DNA of 12,924 nt from Rhodospirillales bacterium (GTDB lineage Bacteria; Pseudomonadota; Alphaproteobacteria; Micavibrionales; UBA2020): the NCBI GenBank assembly GCA_023266795.1, contig JAHFPI010000034.1, positions 1-12,924 of the forward strand, given 5' to 3'. Below, one piece after another: positions 1 through 7,003 of this stretch. The translations under genes were made by a program, and so were the position numbers. How positions within the stretch are numbered: position 1 is the first letter of the stretch; the number at the start of each line of letters is the position of its first letter. The notes below the pieces were generated by a model, which was not told where the DNA came from, searched no databases, and worked only from the letters and a program-made list of their open reading frames with translations.

Positions 1-890
1 TTGGTCAGGATCGCCATATCTTCCAGCATCGCCTTGCGACGGTCGCCGAAGCCGGGTGCCTTGACGGCGGCAACCTTGAGGCCGCCACGCAGCTTGTTGA
101 CCACCAGCGTTGCCAGCGCTTCGCCTTCCACGTCTTCCGCGATGATCAGCAGCGGCTTGCCGCTCTGGACGACAGCTTCGAGGATCGGCAGCATGACCTG
201 CAGGTTCGACAGTTTCTTGTCGAAGAACAGGATATAGGGGCTGTCCATCTCGCAGACCATCTTGTCGGCGTTGGTGATAAAGTAAGGGGAGAGATAACCG
301 CGATCAAACTGCATCCCTTCGACAACTTCGAGTTCGGTGTCAAAAGACTTTGCTTCTTCAATCGTAATCACGCCTTCGTTGCCGACTTTTGCCATTGCTT
401 CGGCCAATTGCTTTCCAACTTCGGAATCGCCGTTGGCGGCGATGGCGCCAACCTGCGCGATTTCAGAATTGCTGGAAATTTTCTTGGAACGTTTTTTGAT
501 ATCTGCGATGACAGCTTCAACGGCCATGTCGATGCCGCGTTTCAGGTCCATCGGGTTCATGCCGGCAGCAACCGATTTAACGCCTTCGCGGAAAATCGCC
601 TGCGCCAGTACGGTGGCGGTGGTGGTGCCGTCGCCGGCGAGGTCGTTGGTCTTCGAGGCCACTTCACGCACCATCTGCGCGCCCATGTTCTCGAAATTGT
701 CCTCAAGTTCGATTTCCTTGGCGACCGTCACACCGTCTTTGGTGATGCGGGGCGCGCCGAAGCTCTTCGAGATGACGACGTTACGGCCTTTGGGGCCGAG
801 GGTTACTTTTACGGCGTTCGCCAGAATATCGACGCCTTTGAGCATTTTCTGGCGGGCGTCCGCGCTGAATTTTACTTCTTTAGCTGACAT
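1..890 (-). CDS. groEL: Chaperonin GroEL (60 kDa), N-terminal 296 residues, cut by the window edge
   Basis: This is the ATP-dependent folding chamber subunit of the cytoplasmic GroEL/GroES chaperonin. I translated the reverse strand from the ATG at 888-890; the frame stays open to base 3 with no stop or frameshift. The protein matches GroEL closely across the equatorial, intermediate and most of the apical domain. Visible hallmarks are VTLGPKGRNVV near residues 29-39, the ATP-site motif AGDGTTTATVLAQ with Asp87, GMNPMDLKRGID, EGMQFDRGYLSPYF and KAPGFGDRRKAMLEDMA. The missing part would be roughly the last 250 residues, judged from the usual length of about 545. An AAGG ribosome site lies at 901-904. 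The gene follows groES by 30 nt and shares its promoter and CIRCE control. Nothing looks abnormal. Confidence 0.98.
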   Translation of the reverse strand, partial: MSAKEVKFSADARQKMLKGVDILANAVKVTLGPKGRNVVISKSFGAPRITKDGVTVAKEIELEDNFENMGAQMVREVASKTNDLAGDGTTTATVLAQAIFREGVKSVAAGMNPMDLKRGIDMAVEAVIADIKKRSKKISSNSEIAQVGAIAANGDSEVGKQLAEAMAKVGNEGVITIEEAKSFDTELEVVEGMQFDRGYLSPYFITNADKMVCEMDSPYILFFDKKLSNLQVMLPILEAVVQSGKPLLIIAEDVEGEALATLVVNKLRGGLKVAAVKAPGFGDRRKAMLEDMAILT

Positions 891-920
891 GTTTATTTTT
901 CCTTTGTTTTTAAGAGGGGT

Positions 921-1232
921 TTAAGCCGCTTTCGCTTTTTTCTTGGCTTCGATAATGCCCATGATGTCGGACTCTTTCACGACGACGAGCTCTTCGCCGT
1001 CCAGAGTGACCTCGGAACCTGACCATTTGGAGAACAGCACTGTGTCGCCGACCGAAACGGCAAGCGGAACCAGTTTGCCGTGCTCGTCACGAACGCCGGT
1101 GCCGATAGCAACGACTTCGGCCTGTGCCGGTTTTTCTTTGGCGGTGTCGGGAATGATGATGCCGCCGGAAGTTTTGCTTTCGCTTTCGAGACGGCGCAGC
1201 AGAACGCGGTCATGGAGTGGTTTGAATTTCAT
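921..1232 (-). CDS. groES: Co-chaperonin GroES (10 kDa)
   Basis: GroES forms the heptameric lid that closes the GroEL chamber. The 103-residue protein starts MKFKPLHDRVLLRRLE, contains the mobile-loop region around residues 17-33 with GGIIIPDTAKEKP, and the GDTVLFSKWSGSEV segment; the tail is lysine/alanine rich (KKKAKAA). Length fits the family (about 95-104). I chose the ATG at 1230-1232 because a strong AAGGAGG site sits 7 nt upstream at 1240-1246 and the family begins here. An in-frame extension up to 1301 is open, but it would add residues unlike any GroES and would run into the first CIRCE element. It is the first gene of the groES-groEL operon. Confidence 0.98.
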   Translation of the reverse strand: MKFKPLHDRVLLRRLESESKTSGGIIIPDTAKEKPAQAEVVAIGTGVRDEHGKLVPLAVSVGDTVLFSKWSGSEVTLDGEELVVVKESDIMGIIEAKKKAKAA

Positions 1233-1288
1233 GTTTATTCCTCCTTGGGAATGGGTGTTTCGCTTGTCCACAGCGGGGAGACTCACCA

Positions 1289-1315
1289 TGAGCACTCTCA
1301 TGTGGCAAGTGCTAA
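1289..1315. promoter_or_regulatory. CIRCE operator 1 (HrcA-binding site), groES-proximal
   Basis: The sequence reads TGAGCACTC-N9-AAGTGCTAA, against the CIRCE consensus TTAGCACTC-N9-GAGTGCTAA. Each arm differs from consensus at one base and the 9-nt spacer is exact. HrcA binds CIRCE to repress chaperonin genes in the absence of heat stress. This copy lies 56 nt upstream of the groES start codon, directly downstream of the candidate -10 hexamer, so it should cover the transcription start. hrcA itself is not in the window. Confidence 0.9.
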
Positions 1316-1346
1316 TCTAGTAGCGCCACAGGGCCTTTTTTTCAAG
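1315..1346 (-). promoter_or_regulatory. Candidate heat-shock-like promoter of groESL
   Basis: On the minus strand, CTTGAA (1341-1346) resembles the -35 of sigma-32 promoters. It is followed 18 nt later by TACTAGAT (1315-1322) as a poor -10. A housekeeping reading is also possible, with TTGAAA one base downstream and a 17-nt spacer to the same -10. The placement is sensible: CIRCE 1 begins right at the end of the -10 and the groES start is about 80 nt downstream. Known alphaproteobacterial groESL operons commonly combine sigma-32 and HrcA control. The hexamer matches alone are weak. Confidence 0.5.
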
Positions 1347-1370
1347 ACAATTCAGTGTTTTATAGAAAAT

Positions 1371-1397
1371 TAAGCACTCAACAGCGTAGAGTGCTAA
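1371..1397. promoter_or_regulatory. CIRCE operator 2 (HrcA-binding site), distal
   Basis: The sequence reads TAAGCACTC-N9-GAGTGCTAA. The right arm is a perfect consensus match, the left arm has one mismatch, and the spacer is 9 nt. It lies 82 bp (start to start) upstream of CIRCE 1, just upstream of the candidate groESL -35. It is about 115 bp before the divergent usg start codon, so it could influence either direction. Confidence 0.88.
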
Positions 1398-1512
1398 CAG
1401 GTTGATTTCAATGTTTTTTAACACAAATCTGGTAATATATAGTTAAATGGGATGAAGGAATTGTCATTTCATGAAAAATGGCGCGCCAGATTCGTAATAG
1501 GAGATTAAGAAT

Positions 1513-1776
1513 ATGGCAAGTTTGATTCTGCAACTGAAGGACTACCGCCTCACCACGGCAGAGATTCTGTATCATCTGCCCGATCATCCGATGCTTTTGC
1601 AGACATTCCTGTGGCAGGAATACGATCTGGCGCCGGAATTCCCCGAGCTGCACCGCTTCCTGCATTTCTGGACACGCGAGATCGAGGGCAAGCTGCACTC
1701 GGTGCGCGTCGGCAGCAAAAAGCTGATCACCCCGGGAGACATCGGCTTTTGCCGGTTAGAGTATCTCATCAACTGA
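1513..1776 (+). CDS. usg: Usg family protein (function unknown)
   Basis: This small 87-residue protein matches the Usg family, found almost only in alphaproteobacteria. In Caulobacter the family member was named for a gene next to trpF, and some databases label it a probable subunit of phosphoribosylanthranilate isomerase; to my knowledge that role is unproven. Recognisable conserved text includes YRLTTAEILYHLPDHPMLLQTF, WQEYDLAPEFPELHRFL and the C-terminal HSVRVGSKKLITPGDI. It is soluble, with no signal peptide or membrane segment. The ATG at 1513 has AGGAG at 1499-1503. No trp gene lies nearby; it is divergent from groESL and 49 nt ahead of the DUF47 gene, so it may be co-transcribed with the phosphate genes. 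Confidence 0.85.
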   Translation: MASLILQLKDYRLTTAEILYHLPDHPMLLQTFLWQEYDLAPEFPELHRFLHFWTREIEGKLHSVRVGSKKLITPGDIGFCRLEYLIN

Positions 1777-1825
1777 ATTTTCTGATATATTCGATCCGCC
1801 CGTTATTCAACAGTGGAGATATATC

Positions 1826-2461
1826 ATGAAAGCCTTCAGTCTGCTGCCGCGACAGGAAATATTTTCTACTTACCTGTCAGAGCTCTCCGCCAAAGCGCGC
1901 CTGAGCGCCAGCCATTTAAAAAACTACGTGGAAAGCACCGATCCGGCGGCGCGAAAAAAAATCGGCCAGGAAATCATGACATGCCGCGCGCAGTCCAAGG
2001 CGATCATGAATGACATGACGGGCGAGCTCTGCCGCAGCTTCATCACGCCCTTCGACCGCGAGGATATTCAGAGTTTTTCGCAGAACCTTTACCGCATCCC
2101 GAAAACGATCGAAAAAGTCATGCAACGGATGGAGATGCACGGCCTTTCCGGCGCGCGGGAGGATTTTATCCGTCAGGTGGACCTGATCGTCGACGAATCA
2201 AAGGCGATGGAGGATATGGTCGGCGACCTGATCCGCAAACGTCCGGCCAAGCAGGTCATGGAGAAAGTGACCCTGTTGCATGATCTGGAGCAAAAGGGCG
2301 ACGACGTGCTGCAGGACCTTCTCGGCTCTCTTTTCGCGGAAGGGCGGGATGTCAGGGACATGCTGCTGCGCAAGGATATTTACGACATGCTGGAGAAAGT
2401 CATCGACTGCTACCGCGACGCCGCCGCCGTGACGCTGCAAATCGTCCTGAAATACAGTTAA
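1826..2461 (+). CDS. DUF47/PhoU-like protein, probable partner of the Pit phosphate transporter
   Basis: The 211-residue protein looks like the DUF47 (PhoU-divergent, PF01865) family. Members are all-helical relatives of PhoU usually encoded just before a PiT-type transporter and thought to modulate phosphate uptake. Visible features are the N-terminal FSLLPRQEIFSTYL, a charged helical body, and the late segment LLHDLEQKGDDVLQDLLGSLF followed by DIYDMLEKVIDCYRDAAAVTLQIVLKYS, typical of the C-terminal PhoU-like bundle with acidic metal-binding residues. It has no membrane segment. A GGAG site at 1815-1818 supports the ATG at 1826. Only 5 nt separate its stop from pit, so translation is probably coupled. 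The functional role is inferred from family and context. Confidence 0.88.
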   Translation: MKAFSLLPRQEIFSTYLSELSAKARLSASHLKNYVESTDPAARKKIGQEIMTCRAQSKAIMNDMTGELCRSFITPFDREDIQSFSQNLYRIPKTIEKVMQRMEMHGLSGAREDFIRQVDLIVDESKAMEDMVGDLIRKRPAKQVMEKVTLLHDLEQKGDDVLQDLLGSLFAEGRDVRDMLLRKDIYDMLEKVIDCYRDAAAVTLQIVLKYS

Positions 2462-2466
2462 CGCTG

Positions 2467-3468
2467 ATGACAACAACCCTGCTCCTTCTGATTATCGTCG
2501 TCGCGCTGGCGCTGGTCTTTGATTTTATCAACGGTTTCCATGATACGGCCAATGCGATTGCCACGGTGGTTTCCACCCGGGCGCTCAGCCCCGTCGCCGC
2601 TGTCCTCTACGCCGGTGTCCTGAATTTCGGCGGCGCGATGATCGGGACGGAAGTGGCGGCGACCATCGGCAAGGGGCTGGTGAAGGCGGAGACTATTTCC
2701 CTGCATACCGTTCTCTGTACCGTCATGGCGGCGATCATCTGGAATCTGATCACGTGGTACAAAGGGCTGCCGACCAGTTCCTCCCACGCCATCATCGGCT
2801 CCCTGCTGGGCGCGACGTTTTTTTCTTCGGCGGCGGGCGGCGATAATATCATCTGGCCGGCACTGACGCATAAAGTGCTGATCCCGATGTTCCTGTCGCC
2901 GGTGCTCGGGCTGGCCATTGGTTTTGTTATCATGGTCGCGCTGACCTGGCTGATTTACCGGCTGCAGCCGGCTTTTATCAACCGGCTGTTCGGAAGGCTG
3001 CAGATCGTCTCCGCCGGGTTCATGGCGATCAATCACGGGCTTAACGACGCGCAGAAGTCGATGGGGATTATCGCGCTCGCCCTGGTGCTGGCCTTTCCCG
3101 CAGAAAGTTTCACGGTGCCGCTCTGGGTCAAGCTGGCCTGTTCCGTCGCCATGGGGCTGGGCACGATGACAGGAGGGTGGCGCATTATCCGCACGCTGGG
3201 CAGCAAGATGATCAAGCTGCAGACGGTGCAGGGCTTTGCGGCGGAAACGACAGCCTCGATCATCATCGGCGGCGCCTCTCATTTCGGCATTCCGGTGAGC
3301 ACCACTCACGTCATTTCCAGCGCTATTATGGGTGTCGGCGCCACCAAGCGCCTTTCCGCCGTGCGCTGGGGCATCGTCGGCAATATCGTCTGGGCATGGA
3401 TACTGACCATCCCGCTGACGTTCCTGCTCGCGGGCGGTCTGATGTTCGTTTATAAGAAATTTATCTGA
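2467..3468 (+). CDS. pit: PiT-family low-affinity inorganic phosphate transporter
   Basis: This is a 333-residue multi-pass inner-membrane protein that imports phosphate, in known PiT members with protons or sodium. The two diagnostic inverted-repeat signatures are both present: GFHDTANAIAT at residues 23-33 and NHGLNDAQKSMG at 189-200, each followed by a second signature, GLPTSSSHAIIGS (100-112) and PVSTTHVISS (276-285). Hydrophobic helices fill the rest. The length resembles the short bacterial PiT proteins lacking a large cytoplasmic loop. It is the last gene of the usg-DUF47-pit rightward run and faces bamF, with only 9 nt between stop codons and no visible terminator. The substrate is phosphate by family; sulfate-type PiT relatives exist but lack a DUF47 partner as a rule. 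Confidence 0.95.
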   Translation: MTTTLLLLIIVVALALVFDFINGFHDTANAIATVVSTRALSPVAAVLYAGVLNFGGAMIGTEVAATIGKGLVKAETISLHTVLCTVMAAIIWNLITWYKGLPTSSSHAIIGSLLGATFFSSAAGGDNIIWPALTHKVLIPMFLSPVLGLAIGFVIMVALTWLIYRLQPAFINRLFGRLQIVSAGFMAINHGLNDAQKSMGIIALALVLAFPAESFTVPLWVKLACSVAMGLGTMTGGWRIIRTLGSKMIKLQTVQGFAAETTASIIIGGASHFGIPVSTTHVISSAIMGVGATKRLSAVRWGIVGNIVWAWILTIPLTFLLAGGLMFVYKKFI

Positions 3469-3477
3469 ACGGCGGCT

Positions 3478-4041
3478 CTAGAAGATTTGGTCGAGCGTGC
3501 CTTTTTTCTTCTCGATCACCGGCACAGTGCCCTCGTTGACCGGCTTGCCTGCGGCCTTGTTCTGCTTGAGGCGTTCCGCTTCGGCCTTGGCATCCACGAC
3601 GGAAGACGGCACATTGTCCTGAGAAGGCTGCGCGTCATCCCAGAAAATCAGTTTGTCGGCGACGCTGCGGTTTTTGAAGGAAATATAGCCGTTCTCCTCG
3701 TCAATCACCTTGCGGATATCAGGATTGGCGTTCGTCACGCCGACTTTATTCAGCAGGGCGCTTTCGGCAGCGCCCTTCACGGCGGGAGCCTCCGCTTTTC
3801 CGAGCAGCGTGGTTTTAGCCTCGGCGGCGGATTCTGCGGCGGGTTGCGCCTCGCTGGGATCCGACGGCGGCCGCAGCGCATAATCCGGCGGCAGGGTCAG
3901 GGGTGCGCGCTTGACCACCAGAAATTCATCCGGCGAATTCCGGCCCACGCCCAGCTCCCGCTTGACGGACGAGCAGGCAGATAGTGACAGGGCGGCAGCA
4001 AACAGGCAAATAACCGGCAGCAGGTTGTTTTTTGTTGTCAT
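3478..4041 (-). CDS. bamF: BamF-like (DUF3035) outer-membrane lipoprotein
   Basis: This 187-residue protein has a signal peptide with lipobox L-S-A-C, giving an acylated Cys23; the next residues (SS) suggest outer-membrane sorting. The conserved DUF3035/BamF motif follows: NSPDEFLVVKRAPLTLPP at residues 35-52, continued by DYALRPP. BamF was found as an alphaproteobacterial BAM-complex lipoprotein in Caulobacter, with a motif resembling one in BamC. The remainder is low-complexity, rich in Ala, Glu and Lys, and probably largely unstructured, with short conserved blocks such as NPDIRKVIDEENG and FWDDAQP. It is the last gene of the hemA-ribF-lspA-bamF operon, 10 nt after lspA, so its maturation enzyme is its neighbour. 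BAM membership is inferred from the family. Confidence 0.88.
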   Translation of the reverse strand: MTTKNNLLPVICLFAAALSLSACSSVKRELGVGRNSPDEFLVVKRAPLTLPPDYALRPPSDPSEAQPAAESAAEAKTTLLGKAEAPAVKGAAESALLNKVGVTNANPDIRKVIDEENGYISFKNRSVADKLIFWDDAQPSQDNVPSSVVDAKAEAERLKQNKAAGKPVNEGTVPVIEKKKGTLDQIF

Positions 4042-4051
4042 CTTTTTCTCT

Positions 4052-4624
4052 CTATGTTTTTTCTTTGTCCAGAAAAGTTCTGATCATCAGAATTCCCGCG
4101 CCGATAACGATGCAGCTGTCAGCCACATTAAACGCCGGCCAGTGATAATCCTGTAAATGAAAATCTATAAAATCCACCACGGCGTCGAACCGCACCCGGT
4201 CCATGACATTCGCCAGCGCCCCGCCGATAATCAGCCCCAGCGCGATCGCCACCGGCTTTTTGGTGTTCAGCGCCAGCCAAATGACCATCATTGACGAAAT
4301 CACCAGGGAAACCGCAATGAATATCATCGACAGATGGGAGGAATTGCTGTCAAACAACCCGAAACTGATCCCCTGATTCCAGACCATCACAAAGCTCAGG
4401 AAGGGCGTGAGCACGATATATTTGAAATGCTCCCGCTCATTGAAAAAAAACTCTATTTTCTTCTGGGTCGTCAGCCAGTCTATAAATCCGGCGCTGTCCG
4501 GGCCGTGCAGGCGCAGCGTGGTCTCGATCACCAGCCATTTGGTGTACTGGTCGATCAGGATAACGCCGAAAATAATGGCCAGTCCCGGAAGGAAGTACTT
4601 TCCGGCATGGGAAAAATTATGCAT
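4052..4624 (-). CDS. lspA: Lipoprotein signal peptidase (signal peptidase II)
   Basis: LspA is the inner-membrane aspartyl protease that removes signal peptides from diacylated prolipoproteins. The 190-residue sequence has four hydrophobic segments and all key blocks: DQYTKW (25-30), WNQGISFGLF (82-91), GGALANVMDR (134-143), VVDFIDF with catalytic Asp151, and WPAFNVADS with catalytic Asp169. It is about 20-30 residues longer than usual because the region between the first helix and the WNQG motif is enlarged (see findings). The start has an AAGGG site a few nt upstream, just after the ribF stop. It is third in the hemA-ribF-lspA-bamF operon. Confidence 0.96.
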   Translation of the reverse strand: MHNFSHAGKYFLPGLAIIFGVILIDQYTKWLVIETTLRLHGPDSAGFIDWLTTQKKIEFFFNEREHFKYIVLTPFLSFVMVWNQGISFGLFDSNSSHLSMIFIAVSLVISSMMVIWLALNTKKPVAIALGLIIGGALANVMDRVRFDAVVDFIDFHLQDYHWPAFNVADSCIVIGAGILMIRTFLDKEKT

Positions 4625-4636
4625 GAGACGCCCTTG

Positions 4637-5590
4637 TTATGCGAATGACCTTCGGATGGATTTCAGCACAGCCTTGGCTGCGATGCAATCTTCTTTCATT
4701 TGCGCCGTCAGCGCGGCGATATTCGGGAAGGACATCTCCGGACGCAAATGCTGCAAAGGCTGAACACACAGATTCTTTCCATAAATATCGCCAGAAAAAT
4801 CAAAGATAAAGGTTTCAAAGATCGGTTGGGCGATTTGGAACATCGGACGGATACCGAAATTGGCCACGCCGTCGCGCCAGACCGTCTCTCCCTCTATGCG
4901 CAACCGGACCGCATAAATACCGTAGGGAATCCGCACATATTCAGGCACATTCTGGTTGGCGGTGGGATAACCGAGGGTGCGTCCGCGCTTATCCCCCGAC
5001 ACGACGGGCGCTTCGATCTGCCACGACCACCCCAGCAACTCTTCCGCCGCAAAAAATTGTCCCTGCTGCAACAATTCCCGGATCGCCGTGGAGGAATAGG
5101 CCTGACCCTGCGGCGACAAGGCAGATGGCATGACACTCAATTTGAATTTTCCGGCAGCGGCGGCGGCATCAAGCGTCCTGACCGTTCCCGACCTGTCGCG
5201 GCCAAAGACGAAATTTTCACCAACGGCCACCAGCCGCGCTTTCAGCCGCTGCACCAGAATCCGGTCGATGAATTCCTCCCCCGTCAGGAGGGACAGCTGC
5301 CGATCAAACGGGACGTCGAAAAGATGCTCCACGCCCAGCTCCGCCATGAGCCGCTGCTTCATCGGCAGCAGGGTCAGGCGGAAAGGTTCAGCCGCCGGCT
5401 GAAAAAACCGGCGCGGATGGGGCTCGAAAGTGATGACGCCCAGCGGCGCCTGAAGCGTCGCGGCCAAAGCGCGCGCCTGACCGATCAGGGCGCGGTGACC
5501 GCGATGGACGCCGTCGAAATTGCCGATCGCCAGCACACAACCCTCGGCGGCGGCAGGAAGACGCTCGAGGCTGTTGTGTAAAATTGTCAT
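4637..5590 (-). CDS. ribF: Bifunctional riboflavin kinase / FAD synthetase
   Basis: RibF phosphorylates riboflavin to FMN and then adenylylates FMN to FAD. The 317-residue length is standard. The N-terminal nucleotidyltransferase domain shows GNFDGVHRGH (23-32), TFEPHP (54-59), GENFVFGRDRSG (124-135) and SSTAIR (166-171). The C-terminal kinase domain shows GRTLGYPTAN (203-212), GVANFGIRPMF (241-251) and the catalytic Glu259 in ETFIFDF. The start codon follows the hemA stop by 7 nt with no convincing Shine-Dalgarno, suggesting translational coupling. In many proteobacteria ribF is followed by ileS and then lspA; here lspA follows directly after 12 nt. Confidence 0.97.
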   Translation of the reverse strand: MTILHNSLERLPAAAEGCVLAIGNFDGVHRGHRALIGQARALAATLQAPLGVITFEPHPRRFFQPAAEPFRLTLLPMKQRLMAELGVEHLFDVPFDRQLSLLTGEEFIDRILVQRLKARLVAVGENFVFGRDRSGTVRTLDAAAAAGKFKLSVMPSALSPQGQAYSSTAIRELLQQGQFFAAEELLGWSWQIEAPVVSGDKRGRTLGYPTANQNVPEYVRIPYGIYAVRLRIEGETVWRDGVANFGIRPMFQIAQPIFETFIFDFSGDIYGKNLCVQPLQHLRPEMSFPNIAALTAQMKEDCIAAKAVLKSIRRSFA

Positions 5591-5597
5591 GGATTAA

Positions 5598-6815
5598 TCA
5601 GGCGGCGCGCTTGAGGCTCAGTCCCGCCCATACGTCGCGCAACGCCCCGACCAATACGGCCATATCCTCGTCCGTATGGAACGGCGTCGGCGTCAGGCGC
5701 AAACGCTCCATGCCGCGCGGCACGGTCGGATAGTTGATCGGCTGGACATAGATGTTGTGGTGCAGCAGCAGGTTGTCCGAAGCGCGCTTGCACAGGCGGG
5801 CATCGCCCACCAGCAGCGGCACAATGTGGCTGACGGAAGGCATCACCGGCAGGCCGTTGTCGGCGAGCAGTTTTTTCAGGGTAGCGGCGCGCTCCTGATG
5901 ACGGTCGCGTTCGACCTGCGAGGATTTCAGGTGCTGCACGCTGGCCACAGCGCCGGCCAGAAGGCCGGGCGGCAGGGCGGTGGTAAAAATGAAACTCGAC
6001 GCATAAGACCTGACAACATCGACAATCGCCTTGCTGCCGGTGATATACCCGCCCATAACGCCGAAGGCCTTGCCGAGCGTGCCTTCAATGACGTCGATAC
6101 GGTGCATCTGGCCGGTGGCTTCAGCGATACCGGCGCCGCGCGGGCCGTACATGCCGACGGCATGCACCTCGTCCAGATAGGTCAGCGCGCCGTATTTTTC
6201 GGCCAGATCGCAGATTTCCTTGACGGGAGCAATATCGCCATCCATCGAATAGACGGATTCGAAGGCGATGATCTTGGGGCGGCAGCGCTCCACCGCGCTC
6301 AGCAGGGATTCCAGATGCGCCAGATCGTTGTGACGGAAAATATATTTTTCGCAGCCGCTGCCGCGAATGCCCTGAATCATCGAGGCATGGTTCATTTCAT
6401 CGGAAAAAACCACGCAGTCGGGCAGGACTTTGGCGATGGTGCTCAGCGAGGCTTCGTTGGAAACATAGCCGGAGGTGAATACCAGCGCCGCCGCTTTCTG
6501 GTGCAGGTCCGCCAGTTCCTTCTCAAGCTGCACGTGATAACAGGTGGTGCCGGAAATGTTGCGCGTGCCGCCGGCGCCGGTGCCGGATTTCTGCACGGCG
6601 GCGCAGGTCGCCGCCAGCACCTTGGGATGCTGCCCCATGCCGAGGTAATCGTTGCTGCACCAGATGGTGACTTCGCGGGGATTCCCCACGGCATCCCGGT
6701 AGATCGCCTTGGGAAACTTCCCGACCTGACGCTCCAGATCGGCAAAAACGCGGTAACGCCCCTCTTTATGAAGGTCGCTCAGGCGGTTTTCGAAAAATGT
6801 TTCATAAAAATTCAT
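5598..6815 (-). CDS. hemA: 5-aminolevulinate synthase
   Basis: This PLP enzyme condenses glycine and succinyl-CoA to 5-aminolevulinate, the first step of heme synthesis by the Shemin route used by alphaproteobacteria and mitochondria. The 405-residue protein begins MNFYETFFENRLSDLHKEGRYRVFADLER, typical of bacterial ALAS. Visible key residues are the glycine-rich GTGAGGTRNISGT (78-90), FSDEMNHASMI with His143, YLDEVHAVGMYG with Asp215 and His218, and the PLP lysine Lys249 in EGTLGKAFG. The C-terminal VPRGMERLRLTPTPFH is also ALAS-like; related synthases such as KBL or BioF lack this combination. The ATG has only a purine stretch (GAAAGAAAAG) upstream, so initiation may be modest. It leads the four-gene operon and no FNR/FixK palindrome is visible upstream. 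Confidence 0.97.
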   Translation of the reverse strand: MNFYETFFENRLSDLHKEGRYRVFADLERQVGKFPKAIYRDAVGNPREVTIWCSNDYLGMGQHPKVLAATCAAVQKSGTGAGGTRNISGTTCYHVQLEKELADLHQKAAALVFTSGYVSNEASLSTIAKVLPDCVVFSDEMNHASMIQGIRGSGCEKYIFRHNDLAHLESLLSAVERCRPKIIAFESVYSMDGDIAPVKEICDLAEKYGALTYLDEVHAVGMYGPRGAGIAEATGQMHRIDVIEGTLGKAFGVMGGYITGSKAIVDVVRSYASSFIFTTALPPGLLAGAVASVQHLKSSQVERDRHQERAATLKKLLADNGLPVMPSVSHIVPLLVGDARLCKRASDNLLLHHNIYVQPINYPTVPRGMERLRLTPTPFHTDEDMAVLVGALRDVWAGLSLKRAA

Positions 6816-7003
6816 GGCGGCTTTTCTTTCGGGGGGTGGCGGTTTTCGAAGGTTGTATGTTTACACCCCTAAAAACAGTATGGCAACTAAAGCCGGACTA
6901 TAATAGTCATAATAACGAATATTCTAAAGTGGCAATTTATCCGGGTTGGATTTAAGCTCAAGGCATGCCCTTTTGGGGGCGGTTAGCAGCGGGATTTTAT
7001 AAA
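6816..7003. promoter_or_regulatory. Divergent hemA / rbsK intergenic region with candidate promoters
   Basis: This 188-bp AT-richer gap should hold promoters for both directions. A perfect TATAAT lies at 6899-6904 on the plus strand, pointing to rbsK, but I see no good -35 at 16-18 nt. On the minus strand TATTAT occurs at 6900-6905 and 6909-6914, with TTGCCA at 6930-6935 only 15 nt from the second. A small imperfect palindrome, TGTA-TGTT-TACA, lies at 6854-6865 in the hemA leader. No CIRCE, FNR/FixK, DnaA-box cluster or riboswitch-like structure was seen. Confidence 0.35.

Noticed and set aside
1264..1272. DnaA-box-like TTGTCCACA, with a second copy in reverse at 7935-7943
   Set aside because: Each differs from the consensus TTATCCACA and they are isolated and 6.7 kb apart; there is no cluster or AT-rich unwinding element, so no origin is claimed.
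2458..3309. A 283-codon open frame on the minus strand opposite pit
   Set aside because: Its product is packed with Arg, His, Gln and Asp, with no recognisable domain. It mirrors the clearly coding PiT gene on the other strand.
4700..5581. A 293-codon open frame on the plus strand opposite ribF, and a similar 291-codon frame on the minus strand opposite rbsK (6983-7858)
   Set aside because: Both lie within well-identified genes and their translations are Arg/Gly/His-rich without motifs.
5676..6872. A 398-codon open frame on the plus strand opposite hemA
   Set aside because: It is a shadow of a fully recognisable ALAS gene; its composition is low-complexity and it has no family resemblance.
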